Assembly: GCF_001605895.1 (NCBI RefSeq)
Contig: NZ_LUAW01000015.1
Coordinates: 97,193 to 161,192, forward strand
Source of the DNA: Acinetobacter pragensis
GTDB taxonomy: Bacteria > Pseudomonadota > Gammaproteobacteria > Pseudomonadales > Moraxellaceae
DNA length: 64,000 nucleotides
Direction of reading: 5' to 3'
Shown here: piece after piece, positions 42,704 to 51,158 of the stretch
Numbering within the stretch: position 1 is the stretch's first letter
Layout of the letters: every line of letters begins with the position of its first letter
Translations under genes and position numbers: made by a program
The notes under the pieces: model-generated
What the model was told of the DNA's origin: nothing
The model's database searches: none
Seen by the model: only the letters and a program-made list of their open reading frames with translations

Positions 42704-44266
42704 ATGCTGAAAGAAAATCAAGATACAACTTCCAGCCCTGCATTGGACAGCTATGCAGGCGATGTGGCGGCAAGCACTGCAGGTGCGGATGCGGCATTAA
42801 TGAAAGAGCCGGCGCTGGCGAAATCCTATGCGCTGTTTGAACACTTAAAATCAAATTTTTTTAATGAGATGCGAGATGATCAGGCGATTTCAGGCGATGC
42901 CTGCGGCCGAATAGAGCAGTGGCTGTCTCAATATAATATTGATGAATTAAATGCATTGAATCAGCGGGCAAAAGAGCATTTTTTATACGAGGGGATCACC
43001 TTTACGGTTTACGGAGATGAACAGGGCACTGCACGCACGATCCCTTATGATTTGATTCCCCGTATTATCGCCAAGAAACAATGGAACACCATTGCTTCGG
43101 GCAGCGCTCAGCGCGTTCAGGCTTTAAATCTGTTCTTACATGATATCTATCATCAGCAAAATATTTTAAAGTCAGGCATTGTGCCAGAGCTGCAAGTCTT
43201 GACCCATGAAGCCTATCAGCCGCACATGTATCAGCACTCCTTAAAAGGCAAAATTTACAGTCAAATCAGCGGAATTGATATTATTCGTGACAACAAAGGC
43301 GAGTTTTATGTGCTGGAGGATAATTTAAGAACGCCGTCCGGGGTTTCCTACATGCTGGAAAGCCGCAAAATCAGCCAAAAATTAATGCCGGATTTATGCA
43401 GGCAGAGCAATATTTTAGGCATTGAGCAGTACCCTCAATTATTAAAAGAAATGCTGGCTGAAAATGCGTACTGTGATCATCCCTTTATTGTGGTTTTAAC
43501 ACCCGGCCGCTACAACAGTGCATATTATGAACACGCTTTTTTAGCAAGGGAGATGGATGTGCCCTTGGTGACATCACGTGACCTTTTTGTAGAAAACGAT
43601 AAAGTTTATGTGAAAACGATCAAAGGACGGCAGCAGGTTGATGTAATTTATAGGCGGGTAGATGATGCCTTTTTAGACCCGCTGTGCTTTAAGCCAGACA
43701 GCACCTTAGGCGTTGCTGGGTTAATGTCAGCGTATTTAAACCGTAATGTTGTGCTGGCCAATGCACCGGGAACAGGTGTCGCGGATGACAAATCTATCTA
43801 CCCTTATGTAGATAAGATGATCCGCTTTTATTTGGGTGAGCAGCCTATTTTAAAGAATGTTCCGACCTATCAATGCCGCGAGCAGCAAGATCTTGACTAT
43901 GTCATTGCCCATTTGGATCAGCTCGTAGTGAAAGAGGCACAGGGTTCAGGCGGTTACGGCATGCTGATTGGCCCGCAAGCGTCACCGCAGCAGATTGCGT
44001 TATTTAAGCAAAAAGTACTGGCGGCGCCGCACCTTTATATTGCACAGCCGACTTTGGATTTATCGGTTTGTCCGACATTGACTCATTTTGGCGCAGCAGA
44101 ACGCCACATTGATTTGCGTCCATTTGTACTGAGTTCGCCATACCGCACTGAAATTGTTCCAGGCGGGCTGACGCGCGTGGCTATGCAGCCCGGCTCGCTG
44201 GTGGTGAACTCCTCTCAAGGTGGCGGCATTAAGGACACTTGGATTGTCGACAATCTGCATTCCTAG
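42704..44266 (+). CDS. circularly permuted type 2 ATP-grasp protein
   Basis: A 520-residue enzyme of the circularly permuted ATP-grasp family (CP_ATPgrasp_2), predicted to join a carboxylate to an amine with ATP. Motifs include DLIPRIIAKKQW, GSAQRVQALNLFLHDIYHQQ, EFYVLEDNLRTPSGVSYMLE (nucleotide site), and later LVVKEAQGSGGYGM and RHIDLRPFVLSS. The ATG at 42704 with ACGAGG upstream is preferred over 42689. It is the first gene of the cluster and the WYL regulator lies divergently upstream. Comparative genomics has linked this gene set (with alpha-E, transglutaminase and proteasome-like partners) to peptide synthesis or tagging, but the substrate is unknown. Confidence 0.9.
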   Translation: MLKENQDTTSSPALDSYAGDVAASTAGADAALMKEPALAKSYALFEHLKSNFFNEMRDDQAISGDACGRIEQWLSQYNIDELNALNQRAKEHFLYEGITFTVYGDEQGTARTIPYDLIPRIIAKKQWNTIASGSAQRVQALNLFLHDIYHQQNILKSGIVPELQVLTHEAYQPHMYQHSLKGKIYSQISGIDIIRDNKGEFYVLEDNLRTPSGVSYMLESRKISQKLMPDLCRQSNILGIEQYPQLLKEMLAENAYCDHPFIVVLTPGRYNSAYYEHAFLAREMDVPLVTSRDLFVENDKVYVKTIKGRQQVDVIYRRVDDAFLDPLCFKPDSTLGVAGLMSAYLNRNVVLANAPGTGVADDKSIYPYVDKMIRFYLGEQPILKNVPTYQCREQQDLDYVIAHLDQLVVKEAQGSGGYGMLIGPQASPQQIALFKQKVLAAPHLYIAQPTLDLSVCPTLTHFGAAERHIDLRPFVLSSPYRTEIVPGGLTRVAMQPGSLVVNSSQGGGIKDTWIVDNLHS

Positions 44267-44335
44267 TACTTCAAGTGACTGAGTACTTCAAAAGGGTACT
44301 TTAAATTTGTACTCCATATAAATTTAGTACTCCAC
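44265..44335 (+). repeat. five GTACT-type repeats between ATP-grasp and alpha-E genes
   Basis: The sequence (A/G/T)GTACT(T/C)(C/T)A recurs at 44265, 44282, 44295, 44308 and 44326. The spacings are 17, 13, 13 and 18 bases. The first copy overlaps the stop codon of the ATP-grasp gene, and the last ends ten bases before the alpha-E ribosome binding site (AAGGAG). The copies are too short and too irregular for a CRISPR. They may be protein-binding sites or an mRNA element. Confidence 0.7.
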
Positions 44336-44348
44336 ATAAGGAGCAGTA

Positions 44349-44951
44349 ATGATTTTATTAAACAGCAATGCTGAAAATATTTTTTGGTTAGGGCGCTATT
44401 TAATGCGCACGCAGTATCTGTGCAGTGTTTATCCGTTTTTGGATGATAATGAGGCCCGTGATTATGCGCATGCCTTTTGCCTGCCTGCATTTGATGCCAG
44501 TTCGCTGAATGAACTGACACTTGATGCACAGCACCCAATTTCATTTATTTCACAATTTCAGTATGCGCAGGATAATATTATGGATTTGCGCGGTGTGCTG
44601 TCTGCCCGCGCTTATGCAGAATTAAATAAACTGATCCGCAATGCCAGTGAAAATGCAGGCTATATTTGCGATGTTGCCGCAGATTGTCAGGATGTGATTG
44701 AAGCGGAATCCGATGCAATATTTTTATTTTTCAGTTTGGGGCAGTGTGTAGAAAATTTAGACCGCCAATTCCGTTTGAATCAGGATAATCAGCAGACCAT
44801 GGCGCAGCTTGAGCAAATTGCCGCCGCTTTAAGCGCACTGGGCTGGCAGGGCGTGATTGAGGCATTAAAAGAATTGCAATCCGCGCCTTGCAGCATGCAG
44901 TTTTATCATTTTAGTGATCATATTCAAACATTGTTTGAGGCGGATGCATGA
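44349..44951 (+). CDS. alpha-E-domain protein, short form
   Basis: A 200-residue all-helical protein of the alpha-E family (DUF403). It opens MILLNSNAENIFWLGRYLMRTQ, which matches the family's AENLYWLGRY motif. The usual protein has about 310 residues, so about a third is missing, mainly in the middle and C-terminal region. The frame is otherwise clean, with AAGGAG before the start. The function is unknown; the family always sits with ATP-grasp and transglutaminase genes. It ends in ATGA, overlapping the next start by four bases, so translation is coupled. Confidence 0.82.
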   Translation: MILLNSNAENIFWLGRYLMRTQYLCSVYPFLDDNEARDYAHAFCLPAFDASSLNELTLDAQHPISFISQFQYAQDNIMDLRGVLSARAYAELNKLIRNASENAGYICDVAADCQDVIEAESDAIFLFFSLGQCVENLDRQFRLNQDNQQTMAQLEQIAAALSALGWQGVIEALKELQSAPCSMQFYHFSDHIQTLFEADA

Positions 44952-45727
44952 AATTAATGGTGAACCATCAAACGCACTATTCTTATAGTGCGCCTGTGCA
45001 AAACAGCATTCAGTATATCAAGATGATTCCATCGACGAATTCTCATCAGCAGGTGCATTATTGGGATGTCAGCGTTCCGGGTGAAAAAGAAACCAAAAAG
45101 GATGCCTTCAGCAATATTTGGCTGACCAGTTCTCAGCGTGAGCCTTATAGTCAAATGACGATTATGGCGCAAGGTGTTGTAGAGATGAATCCTAAAAGCC
45201 GTTATGGCGCAATGGATCAGCTGAATCCAAATCTGTTTTTGCAGCCGACTTTAAGTACAGTATGCAGCGAAGAAATGAAGCAGTTTGCGCTGACCTATGC
45301 GCCGCGGGCAGACCATGAGCAGCTCATTCGGCTGGCAGAAGCCGTTTTGGATTATATTCCTTATACGCCGCATCAGACCTCTGTTCACACTTCAGCGATT
45401 GATGCCTTTAATTGCCGGCAAGGGGTTTGCCAAGACCACAGCCATGTTTTTATCGCTATGTGCAAGTATTTAGGCTTGCCTGCGCGTTATGTTTCTGGCT
45501 ACTTGTTTGTGCCTCAGACGATGCATCTGGCAAGTCATGCTTGGGCTGAAGTATTTTTAGAAGATGCATGGTATTGTTTTGATGTCAGTAATCAGCTTTT
45601 TACACCTAACTCGCATATTTATGTCGCGGTAGGAAGGGATTACTGGGATGTCGCGCCAGTTCGCGGCGTGCGTGAAAAAGGAGGCCTTGAGTCAATGAAC
45701 TCTATTGTTCAGGTACTCGGCTGTTAG
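44948..45727 (+). CDS. transglutaminase-family protease
   Basis: A 259-residue protein of the bacterial transglutaminase-like superfamily with an N-terminal Bact_transglu_N domain (MKLMVNHQTHYSYSAPVQNSIQYIKM, about 1-80). The papain-like catalytic triad is Cys161 (RQGVCQDHSH), His197 (LASHAWAEV), and Asp212 (WYCFDVSN). It may cleave or form peptide bonds. No signal peptide is present, so the enzyme acts in the cytosol with the other products of this cluster. It overlaps the alpha-E gene by four bases and is followed by the Anbu gene after 17 bases. Confidence 0.92.
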   Translation: MKLMVNHQTHYSYSAPVQNSIQYIKMIPSTNSHQQVHYWDVSVPGEKETKKDAFSNIWLTSSQREPYSQMTIMAQGVVEMNPKSRYGAMDQLNPNLFLQPTLSTVCSEEMKQFALTYAPRADHEQLIRLAEAVLDYIPYTPHQTSVHTSAIDAFNCRQGVCQDHSHVFIAMCKYLGLPARYVSGYLFVPQTMHLASHAWAEVFLEDAWYCFDVSNQLFTPNSHIYVAVGRDYWDVAPVRGVREKGGLESMNSIVQVLGC

Positions 45728-45744
45728 AAATGAAAGGATTGGAA

Positions 45745-46479
45745 ATGACTTATTGCTGTGCATTGCGCTTAAAAGAAGGAATGGTGTTTATCAGTGACAC
45801 CCGAACCAATGCTGGAGTAGACCATATTTCCGTTTTCCGCAAACTGTATACCTTCGGGATAGACGGGGAGCGTTTGATTGTGATTCAGACTTCAGGCAAT
45901 TTGGCTACGACACAGGCGGTCATCGGACATTTGCAGAATCAATTGGAAACTAAACAGGAACCGAATCTGTTTAGTTTAAATACCATGTTTGAGGTTGCTG
46001 AATTGGTTGGGCATACCTTGCGTAAAGTGATTGCTGATGTCACGTCGGATACCGTGGAACAGAGCAATTATTACTGCAGTCTACTGGTTGGCGGTCAAAT
46101 TCAAGGTGCTGATATGCAGTTATATAATGTATATCCGCAAGGAAATTTTATTGCGGCAACCTCAGATACACCTTTCTTCCAAATTGGTGAAAGTAAATAC
46201 GGCAAACCGATTTTAGACCGGGCGCTTCATTATGATATGCCGATGGATGAAGCCTTGCGCTGCGCTTTGATTTCATTTGACTCGACTTTGCGTTCCAATG
46301 TCTCGGTTGGCTTGCCGTTGGACGCATTGGTTTATCATAAAGACAGTTTGCAAGTGCCAATTGGAAAGCGGATTTATGAAGAAGATCCTTATTTTTCAAA
46401 TATCAGTAAGCAATGGTCTGCCTTGCTGAAGCGTGGTTTGCAAGAGCTTCCGGTTCCTACAATTGATTATTTTGAATAA
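45745..46479 (+). CDS. Anbu, proteasome-like peptidase
   Basis: A 244-residue protein of the Anbu family, a bacterial relative of the 20S proteasome beta subunit and HslV. Starting at the ATG at 45745, the chain reads Met-Thr-Tyr-Cys-Cys, so removal of Met exposes an N-terminal Thr, the nucleophile of this superfamily. The following segment EGMVFISDTRTNAGVDHISVFRKLYTF carries the conserved Asp (about 18) and Lys (about 33) of the active site. A start at 45730 would bury the Thr; AAAGGA six bases before 45745 supports the shorter form. It ends the cluster and a terminator follows. The substrates are unknown. Confidence 0.9.
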   Translation: MTYCCALRLKEGMVFISDTRTNAGVDHISVFRKLYTFGIDGERLIVIQTSGNLATTQAVIGHLQNQLETKQEPNLFSLNTMFEVAELVGHTLRKVIADVTSDTVEQSNYYCSLLVGGQIQGADMQLYNVYPQGNFIAATSDTPFFQIGESKYGKPILDRALHYDMPMDEALRCALISFDSTLRSNVSVGLPLDALVYHKDSLQVPIGKRIYEEDPYFSNISKQWSALLKRGLQELPVPTIDYFE

Positions 46480-46504
46480 TGGATTGGCGATAAAATTTTA
46501 AGCA

Positions 46505-46534
46505 TAAAAAAAGCCCAATGATTGGGCTTCTTTT
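46505..46534. terminator. bidirectional terminator after the Anbu cluster
   Basis: AAGCCCAAT-G-ATTGGGCTT with A-run before and CTTTT after. It lies between the Anbu gene and the convergent alr. Confidence 0.8.
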
Positions 46535-46548
46535 ATGGAACGCATGAA

Positions 46549-47622
46549 TTATTTTGTTTTACGCGAAGGGCGTGCACTCAGGCGGCAAAGCAATTCATAG
46601 CCAATCGTGCCATTCGCTTCAGCAACATCATCGACCAGCCGGTTTTGGCCCCAAAGTTCTACCTCAGTGCCCAATTTCAAGTCTAGTCCGGTTGCATCAA
46701 TTGCGATCATATCCATTGCTACACGGCCAATTACGCGGGTTGGCTGGCCATTGACCACTACATAGTTTTGCTTAGGGAAAGCGCGAGGGTAACCGTCACC
46801 ATAGCCAGTAGACACAATGGCGAGATCCATCGCTTTGTCAGCTACAAAGGTTGAGCCGTAACCGACAGATTCGCCTGCCTGAATGGAATTTAAGGCAATG
46901 ATTTCAGCAGTGAATGTCATCACTGGCTTTAAGTCTAAATCATGAACAGTTTTATCGGCAAATGGTGATGCGCCATACAGCATAATGCCGGGACGGACAA
47001 AGTCGAAATTCAGTTCAGGCCATTTATAAATCGCGGCTGAATTGCAGCAAGAGCCCATAACCGGTGCACAGGCTTCTTTAACCTGCAGGAATTGTACACG
47101 CTGCTGGTCATTTAATGGATGATTGTCAGCATCGGCATTGGCAAAATGCATGGCTAGCACACAGCTAAAGCCTTCAGCTTTTAAGCTGTTAATTACATCA
47201 ATAATCTCAGGAACTTTAAAGCCTAAACGGTTCATGCCGCTATTCAGCTTCACCCAAACTTTTAAGTCATTCGCAAGATATGCATCTTTATGCGCACGCA
47301 GCCAATCCAGCTGCTGCTGCTGGTGCACAATCACTTCAATTTTATTGTCGACAGCGATTTGCATTTCATCACTGGAAAAAATGCCTTCGATTAAGGTGAT
47401 GGGCTGCTGATAGCCCAACGCGCGAATTTCAAGGGCTTCTTCAAGGCAGGCGACACCAAAGGCGTCGGAATCGGCTAAGGCTGCTAAGCAGTCTTTAACT
47501 CCATGTCCATAAGCATTGGCTTTCACCATGCTTACGATTTGAGCGGTTGGGGCAAGTTGTTTGACACGGTTTAAATTATATTGCAGCGCATTGCTGTCAA
47601 TATAAACTGTTGCTTGGCGCAC
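46549..47622 (-). CDS. alr: alanine racemase
   Basis: A 357-residue fold-type III PLP enzyme converting L-alanine to D-alanine for peptidoglycan. The PLP lysine is Lys34 in MVKANAYGHG, and the second catalytic base is Tyr255 in SVGYGSTF. The start is GTG, with GGAG eight bases before it. It lies 50 bases downstream of dnaB on the same strand and could be cotranscribed. The neighbour order dnaB-alr is common in gammaproteobacteria. Confidence 0.95.
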   Translation of the reverse strand: MRQATVYIDSNALQYNLNRVKQLAPTAQIVSMVKANAYGHGVKDCLAALADSDAFGVACLEEALEIRALGYQQPITLIEGIFSSDEMQIAVDNKIEVIVHQQQQLDWLRAHKDAYLANDLKVWVKLNSGMNRLGFKVPEIIDVINSLKAEGFSCVLAMHFANADADNHPLNDQQRVQFLQVKEACAPVMGSCCNSAAIYKWPELNFDFVRPGIMLYGASPFADKTVHDLDLKPVMTFTAEIIALNSIQAGESVGYGSTFVADKAMDLAIVSTGYGDGYPRAFPKQNYVVVNGQPTRVIGRVAMDMIAIDATGLDLKLGTEVELWGQNRLVDDVAEANGTIGYELLCRLSARPSRKTK

Positions 47623-47672
47623 CCTAATTACTCCTGCAGGGTCATGAAAGAAAGAGCGGTGAAAAAGAAGAC

Positions 47673-49103
47673 TTATTCTTCATCATCGTATTGAGCATAA
47701 AACTCTGGTGAAAGGTTGCTGAATTTGGTGTACTGGCCTTCGAATGCCAGGCGTACGGTACCAATCGGGCCGTTACGCTGTTTGCCGATAATAATTTCTG
47801 CAGTACCGGCTTCTTTTGACTCTTTGTTATAAACCTCATCACGGTAAATAAACATGATCAAATCGGCATCCTGCTCAATAGCGCCGGATTCACGCAAATC
47901 CGACATAACCGGTCGTTTGTTTGGACGGTTTTCCAGTGCACGGTTAAGCTGAGACAATGCAATCACAGGGCACTGCATTTCCTTCGCCAAGGCTTTTAAG
48001 CTTCGAGAAATTTCGGAAATTTCACCAACACGGTTATCGCCCATGCCAGGCACTTTCATCAGCTGAAGATAATCGACCATGATGCAGCCCAATTTCCCGC
48101 CATGCATTTTAGCAATCCGGCGCGCGCGTGAACGTAATTCTGTAGGCGGCAGGGCGGATGAATCGTCAATATAGAGGTTTTTTTCCTGCAAATGCACAAT
48201 GGTGCTGGTCACTTTTGACCATTCATCTGCATCCATTTTACCGGCGCGTAAATGCCCTTGGTGTACCCGTCCAAAAGAAGAGATCAAACGCATGGCAATG
48301 GAGTCAGCCGGCATTTCCATGGAGTAAACCAGTGCAGGCAAATTGTTGTTAAACAGCACGCTTTCGACCAAGTTCATCGCAAAAGTGGTTTTACCCATGG
48401 ATGGGCGGGCAGCTACAATAATCAGGTCGCCAGCTTGCATTCCAGAGGTTTTGTTATCGAGCTCCAAAAAGCCTGTGGTTAAGCCAGTAATACTGCCTTC
48501 CATTTGAGACAGTTCATTTAATTTATCAAATACATCAGCGACAACGCTGTTAATTGGCTTGGGGCCTTGAGCTTTGGCGTTATTGTTGTGCTGTTCTGCA
48601 ATAGAGAAAATATTGGTTTCAGCAAGATCTAAAATTTCACTGACTGTACGGCCCTTTGTGTCATAGGCATTTTGCAGAATTTCCGAGCTGATTTTAATCA
48701 TGCTTCTTAATGTAGAAAATTCTTTAATTTTATTGGCATAGGTTTCTAAATTATAGAAACTTGAAGGGGAGTCCGACATCAGCTGCATGAGGTATTCCTC
48801 ACCGCCAATGGCATCCAGCAGATTTTGCTTGGTCAGCCAGTCGTGTACCAAAACCGCATCATAAGGAGAGCTTTCTTTAGAAAGCTGATCAATTGCACGG
48901 AAAATATATTTATGGCGTGTGGCATAGAAGTCATTTTCTGTCAGTACATCGCCCACTTGCTCAAATGATTCAGCAACGGTCATTAAAGCGGCTAAAACAG
49001 CTTGTTCAATGGCTAGGTTGTGCGGCGGCGTACGGAATTCTTTCAGTTGGCCGGATTCGCTGTTTTTGGGTTCTGCTTTTGTGCTGGCAATCGCCTGTGA
49101 CAT
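47673..49103 (-). CDS. dnaB: replicative DNA helicase
   Basis: A 476-residue DnaB hexameric helicase. The N-terminal domain (about 25-130, PPHNLAIEQAVLAALM) binds primase. A RecA-type ATPase domain follows, with Walker A ARPSMGKT (232-239, Lys238), Walker B (CIMVDYLQLM), and the later DLRESGAIEQDADLIMFIYRDE with the arginine finger region. AGGGA precedes the start. It is in the order rpsF-rpsR-rplI-dnaB-alr, separated from rplI by a terminator. Confidence 0.97.
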   Translation of the reverse strand: MSQAIASTKAEPKNSESGQLKEFRTPPHNLAIEQAVLAALMTVAESFEQVGDVLTENDFYATRHKYIFRAIDQLSKESSPYDAVLVHDWLTKQNLLDAIGGEEYLMQLMSDSPSSFYNLETYANKIKEFSTLRSMIKISSEILQNAYDTKGRTVSEILDLAETNIFSIAEQHNNNAKAQGPKPINSVVADVFDKLNELSQMEGSITGLTTGFLELDNKTSGMQAGDLIIVAARPSMGKTTFAMNLVESVLFNNNLPALVYSMEMPADSIAMRLISSFGRVHQGHLRAGKMDADEWSKVTSTIVHLQEKNLYIDDSSALPPTELRSRARRIAKMHGGKLGCIMVDYLQLMKVPGMGDNRVGEISEISRSLKALAKEMQCPVIALSQLNRALENRPNKRPVMSDLRESGAIEQDADLIMFIYRDEVYNKESKEAGTAEIIIGKQRNGPIGTVRLAFEGQYTKFSNLSPEFYAQYDDEE

Positions 49104-49304
49104 ATAAATCCCTGATTTTTAATACAGTCAATGCTTAAATGAAAATGGGGTATAGAAACGTAATTTCAACCATCATTGCAAGGCAAATGATACCCGCTAT
49201 TGCGGTTCAAATGCGAATAGATATTTTCGCTCAAGCAGAAATAGATGATTAGACGCAGCATAAAGCTCAACAGCTTCAAATGAAAAAATATACAAATTTT
49301 AAAG

Positions 49305-49337
49305 ATAAAAAAAGAGCATGCAAAAGCATGCTCTTTT
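49305..49337 (-). terminator. Rho-independent terminator of the rpsF operon
   Basis: AAGAGCATGC / GCATGCTCTT stem, followed on the minus strand by TTTTTTTATC, between rplI and dnaB. Confidence 0.85.
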
Positions 49338-49349
49338 CTTTGCAGAAAA

Positions 49350-49796
49350 TTACTCAGCTACGATAGTAACGAGAACTTCAGCAGCAACATCATGATGCAA
49401 TTGGATTGCGATGTTGAATTCACCAGTGTTGCGAAGCGCACCATTTGGTAATCGAACTTCTGCACGGTCTACAACAAGACCAGCATTCGTTAACGCGTCA
49501 GCGATATCACGAGTACCGATTGAACCGAACAGTTTACCTTCGTCACCAGCTTTCGCAGTGATTACGATGTTAACTTCGTTCAATTGGTCAGCACGTGCTT
49601 GAGCAGCAGCTAAAATATCAGCTTCTTGCTTCTCAAGTTCTGCGCGGCGAGCTTCAAAAGCAGAAGTGTTAGCTTCAGTAGCAGCAACTGCTTTACCTTG
49701 AGGGATAAGGAAGTTACGGCCGTAACCAGCTTTAACTGAAACTTTATCGCCTAATTTACCAAGGTTTTTAATGCGTTGTAATAAGATAATATCCAC
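49350..49796 (-). CDS. rplI: 50S ribosomal protein L9
   Basis: A 148-residue L9. It starts with [36 protein letters not shown], the conserved N-terminal domain, then a long helix ([29 protein letters not shown]) and a C-terminal domain. The start codon is GTG with GAGG seven bases before. It is the last gene of the rpsF-rpsR-rplI operon, nine bases downstream of rpsR, and a terminator follows. Confidence 0.97.
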   Translation of the reverse strand: MDIILLQRIKNLGKLGDKVSVKAGYGRNFLIPQGKAVAATEANTSAFEARRAELEKQEADILAAAQARADQLNEVNIVITAKAGDEGKLFGSIGTRDIADALTNAGLVVDRAEVRLPNGALRNTGEFNIAIQLHHDVAAEVLVTIVAE

Positions 49797-49805
49797 AGCT
49801 CAACC

Positions 49806-50033
49806 TCACTTATGATTGTCAGTGTAAGGGATCAAAGACAAGTAGCGAGCTTGTTTAATAGCAAGCGCTAATTGACGTTGGTAACGAGCTTTAGTACCTG
49901 TAATACGGCTAGGAACAATTTTGCCGTTTTCAGTAATGTACTGTTTTAAAGTGTCGATATCTTTGTAGTCGATATATGTAACGTTCTCAGCTGTAAAGCG
50001 GCAGAACTTGCGACGACGGTAGAAACGTGCCAT
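49806..50033 (-). CDS. rpsR: 30S ribosomal protein S18
   Basis: A 75-residue S18, [39 protein letters not shown]...[28 protein letters not shown], with the family Arg-rich N-terminus. GGAG precedes the ATG. It lies 12 bases after rpsF. S18 pairs with S6 in the 30S platform. Confidence 0.98.
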   Translation of the reverse strand: MARFYRRRKFCRFTAENVTYIDYKDIDTLKQYITENGKIVPSRITGTKARYQRQLALAIKQARYLSLIPYTDNHK

Positions 50034-50045
50034 GTAATGTTCTCC

Positions 50046-50432
50046 TTATGCTTCAGCAGAGTCGTTAGCTTGTTGTGCTTCTTCACGTTGAGCTTTACGC
50101 GCACGTTTTTCTTCAGCACTCTTAGCCAATAGTGACTCTTCAGTGATAGCGTTTTCACGACGGATGATAAGGCTGCGAATGATTGCATCGTTGTAACGGA
50201 ACAATTCTTCAAGCTCATCAAGCGTAGTTTGACCACATTCAACATTCATTAAAATGTAGTGCGCTTTATGAATTTTGTTAATTGGGTAAGCCAATTGACG
50301 GCGGCCCCAATCTTCTAAACGGTGAATTTGACCTTCAGCATCTTTGATGTGAGAGATATAGCGTTCTACCATACCGACCACTTGATCGCTTTGATCTGGG
50401 TGTACTAAAAGTACGATTTCGTAATGACGCAT
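50046..50432 (-). CDS. rpsF: 30S ribosomal protein S6
   Basis: A 128-residue S6 starting [25 protein letters not shown]. The usual domain (1-100) is followed by a basic, Ala/Glu-rich C-terminal tail ending QQANDSAEA, as in proteobacterial S6. The frame extends further upstream, but GGAG just before 50432 supports this start. It is the first gene of the operon. A TATAAT lies on the minus strand at 50449-50454, which would leave almost no leader, so the true promoter may be further upstream. Confidence 0.97.
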   Translation of the reverse strand: MRHYEIVLLVHPDQSDQVVGMVERYISHIKDAEGQIHRLEDWGRRQLAYPINKIHKAHYILMNVECGQTTLDELEELFRYNDAIIRSLIIRRENAITEESLLAKSAEEKRARKAQREEAQQANDSAEA

Positions 50433-51126
50433 TGTCAGCTCCTTACGGATTATACAGCCCATAACGTAATTATTAAGGGCAAGGAGTCACAGCCGAGGCT
50501 ATGCCGCAATATTTGCGAAGCGTGAATTTTAGAGCGTTTGGGCGTGAAATACAAGGTATTCATTCAAAAAGCCCCCATTTTTTAAAGCATTGATGATGCA
50601 AATGAAGGAAGAAGATAAACAGATACCATTTTTCGATTTGAATCATTATTGAAATTCTGTTGAGAATCCAACTTTCCTTACCGCGCGTAATTGTTTTTAT
50701 AGAGCAGATTCATCATTGGGATTCTATGTGGATAGGGCCTGTCATTGAAGATTGCCGTTCATCTTAAATAATACAGCACTGCTATTTTGAAAGGTGGTCA
50801 AAAAATGCATTCATTTTGAACATTGCCCAATGGACTAAACTGAGTTTGTTTTATTGATATTTAACAGCTGACTGCTGTTCGGGTTTTCTTAAAAGAAGGG
50901 GCTTTAGTTTTATGGTGTCAAAAAGCAATTTGAATGCTTTATGTACGTAGGCATTGGATTGAGTAATAGGGTGATTGGGAGGGTTAGTGAGGCAGAATAT
51001 TAGCGGGCAGTCAGATGAAGCTGATAGTTTTTAACAAGCAAGGAAATTTTAGTCTGTGAATCTTTATCATTGTCAGTGCAGTGATATTAAGCTACGTGTA
51101 TGAGAGAAGTAATTTAGGGAGCGGAA
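50433..51126. other. long intergenic region upstream of rpsF
   Basis: About 690 bases between rpsF and cyoE with no gene that I can support. A 19-codon frame near 50592 has no ribosome binding site. The part near rpsF should hold its promoter and possibly an S6:S18 autoregulatory leader, but I could not identify that structure with confidence. The rest holds nothing that I recognise. Confidence 0.4.
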
Positions 51127-51158
51127 TAAAAAAAGATAGAGAGAACTCTATCTTTTTT
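51127..51158 (-). terminator. Rho-independent terminator of the cyo operon
   Basis: AAAAAAGATAGAG-AGAA-CTCTATCTTTTTT, a perfect 13-bp stem. It starts inside the cyoE stop codon on the minus strand. Confidence 0.85.

Noticed and set aside
44265..44335. CRISPR array
   Set aside because: Repeats are only about 10 bases, irregularly spaced and degenerate, and no cas gene is present.
50433..50540. S6:S18-binding autoregulatory leader before rpsF
   Set aside because: I could not fold the leader into the known motif with confidence, and the nearest TATAAT would leave almost no leader.
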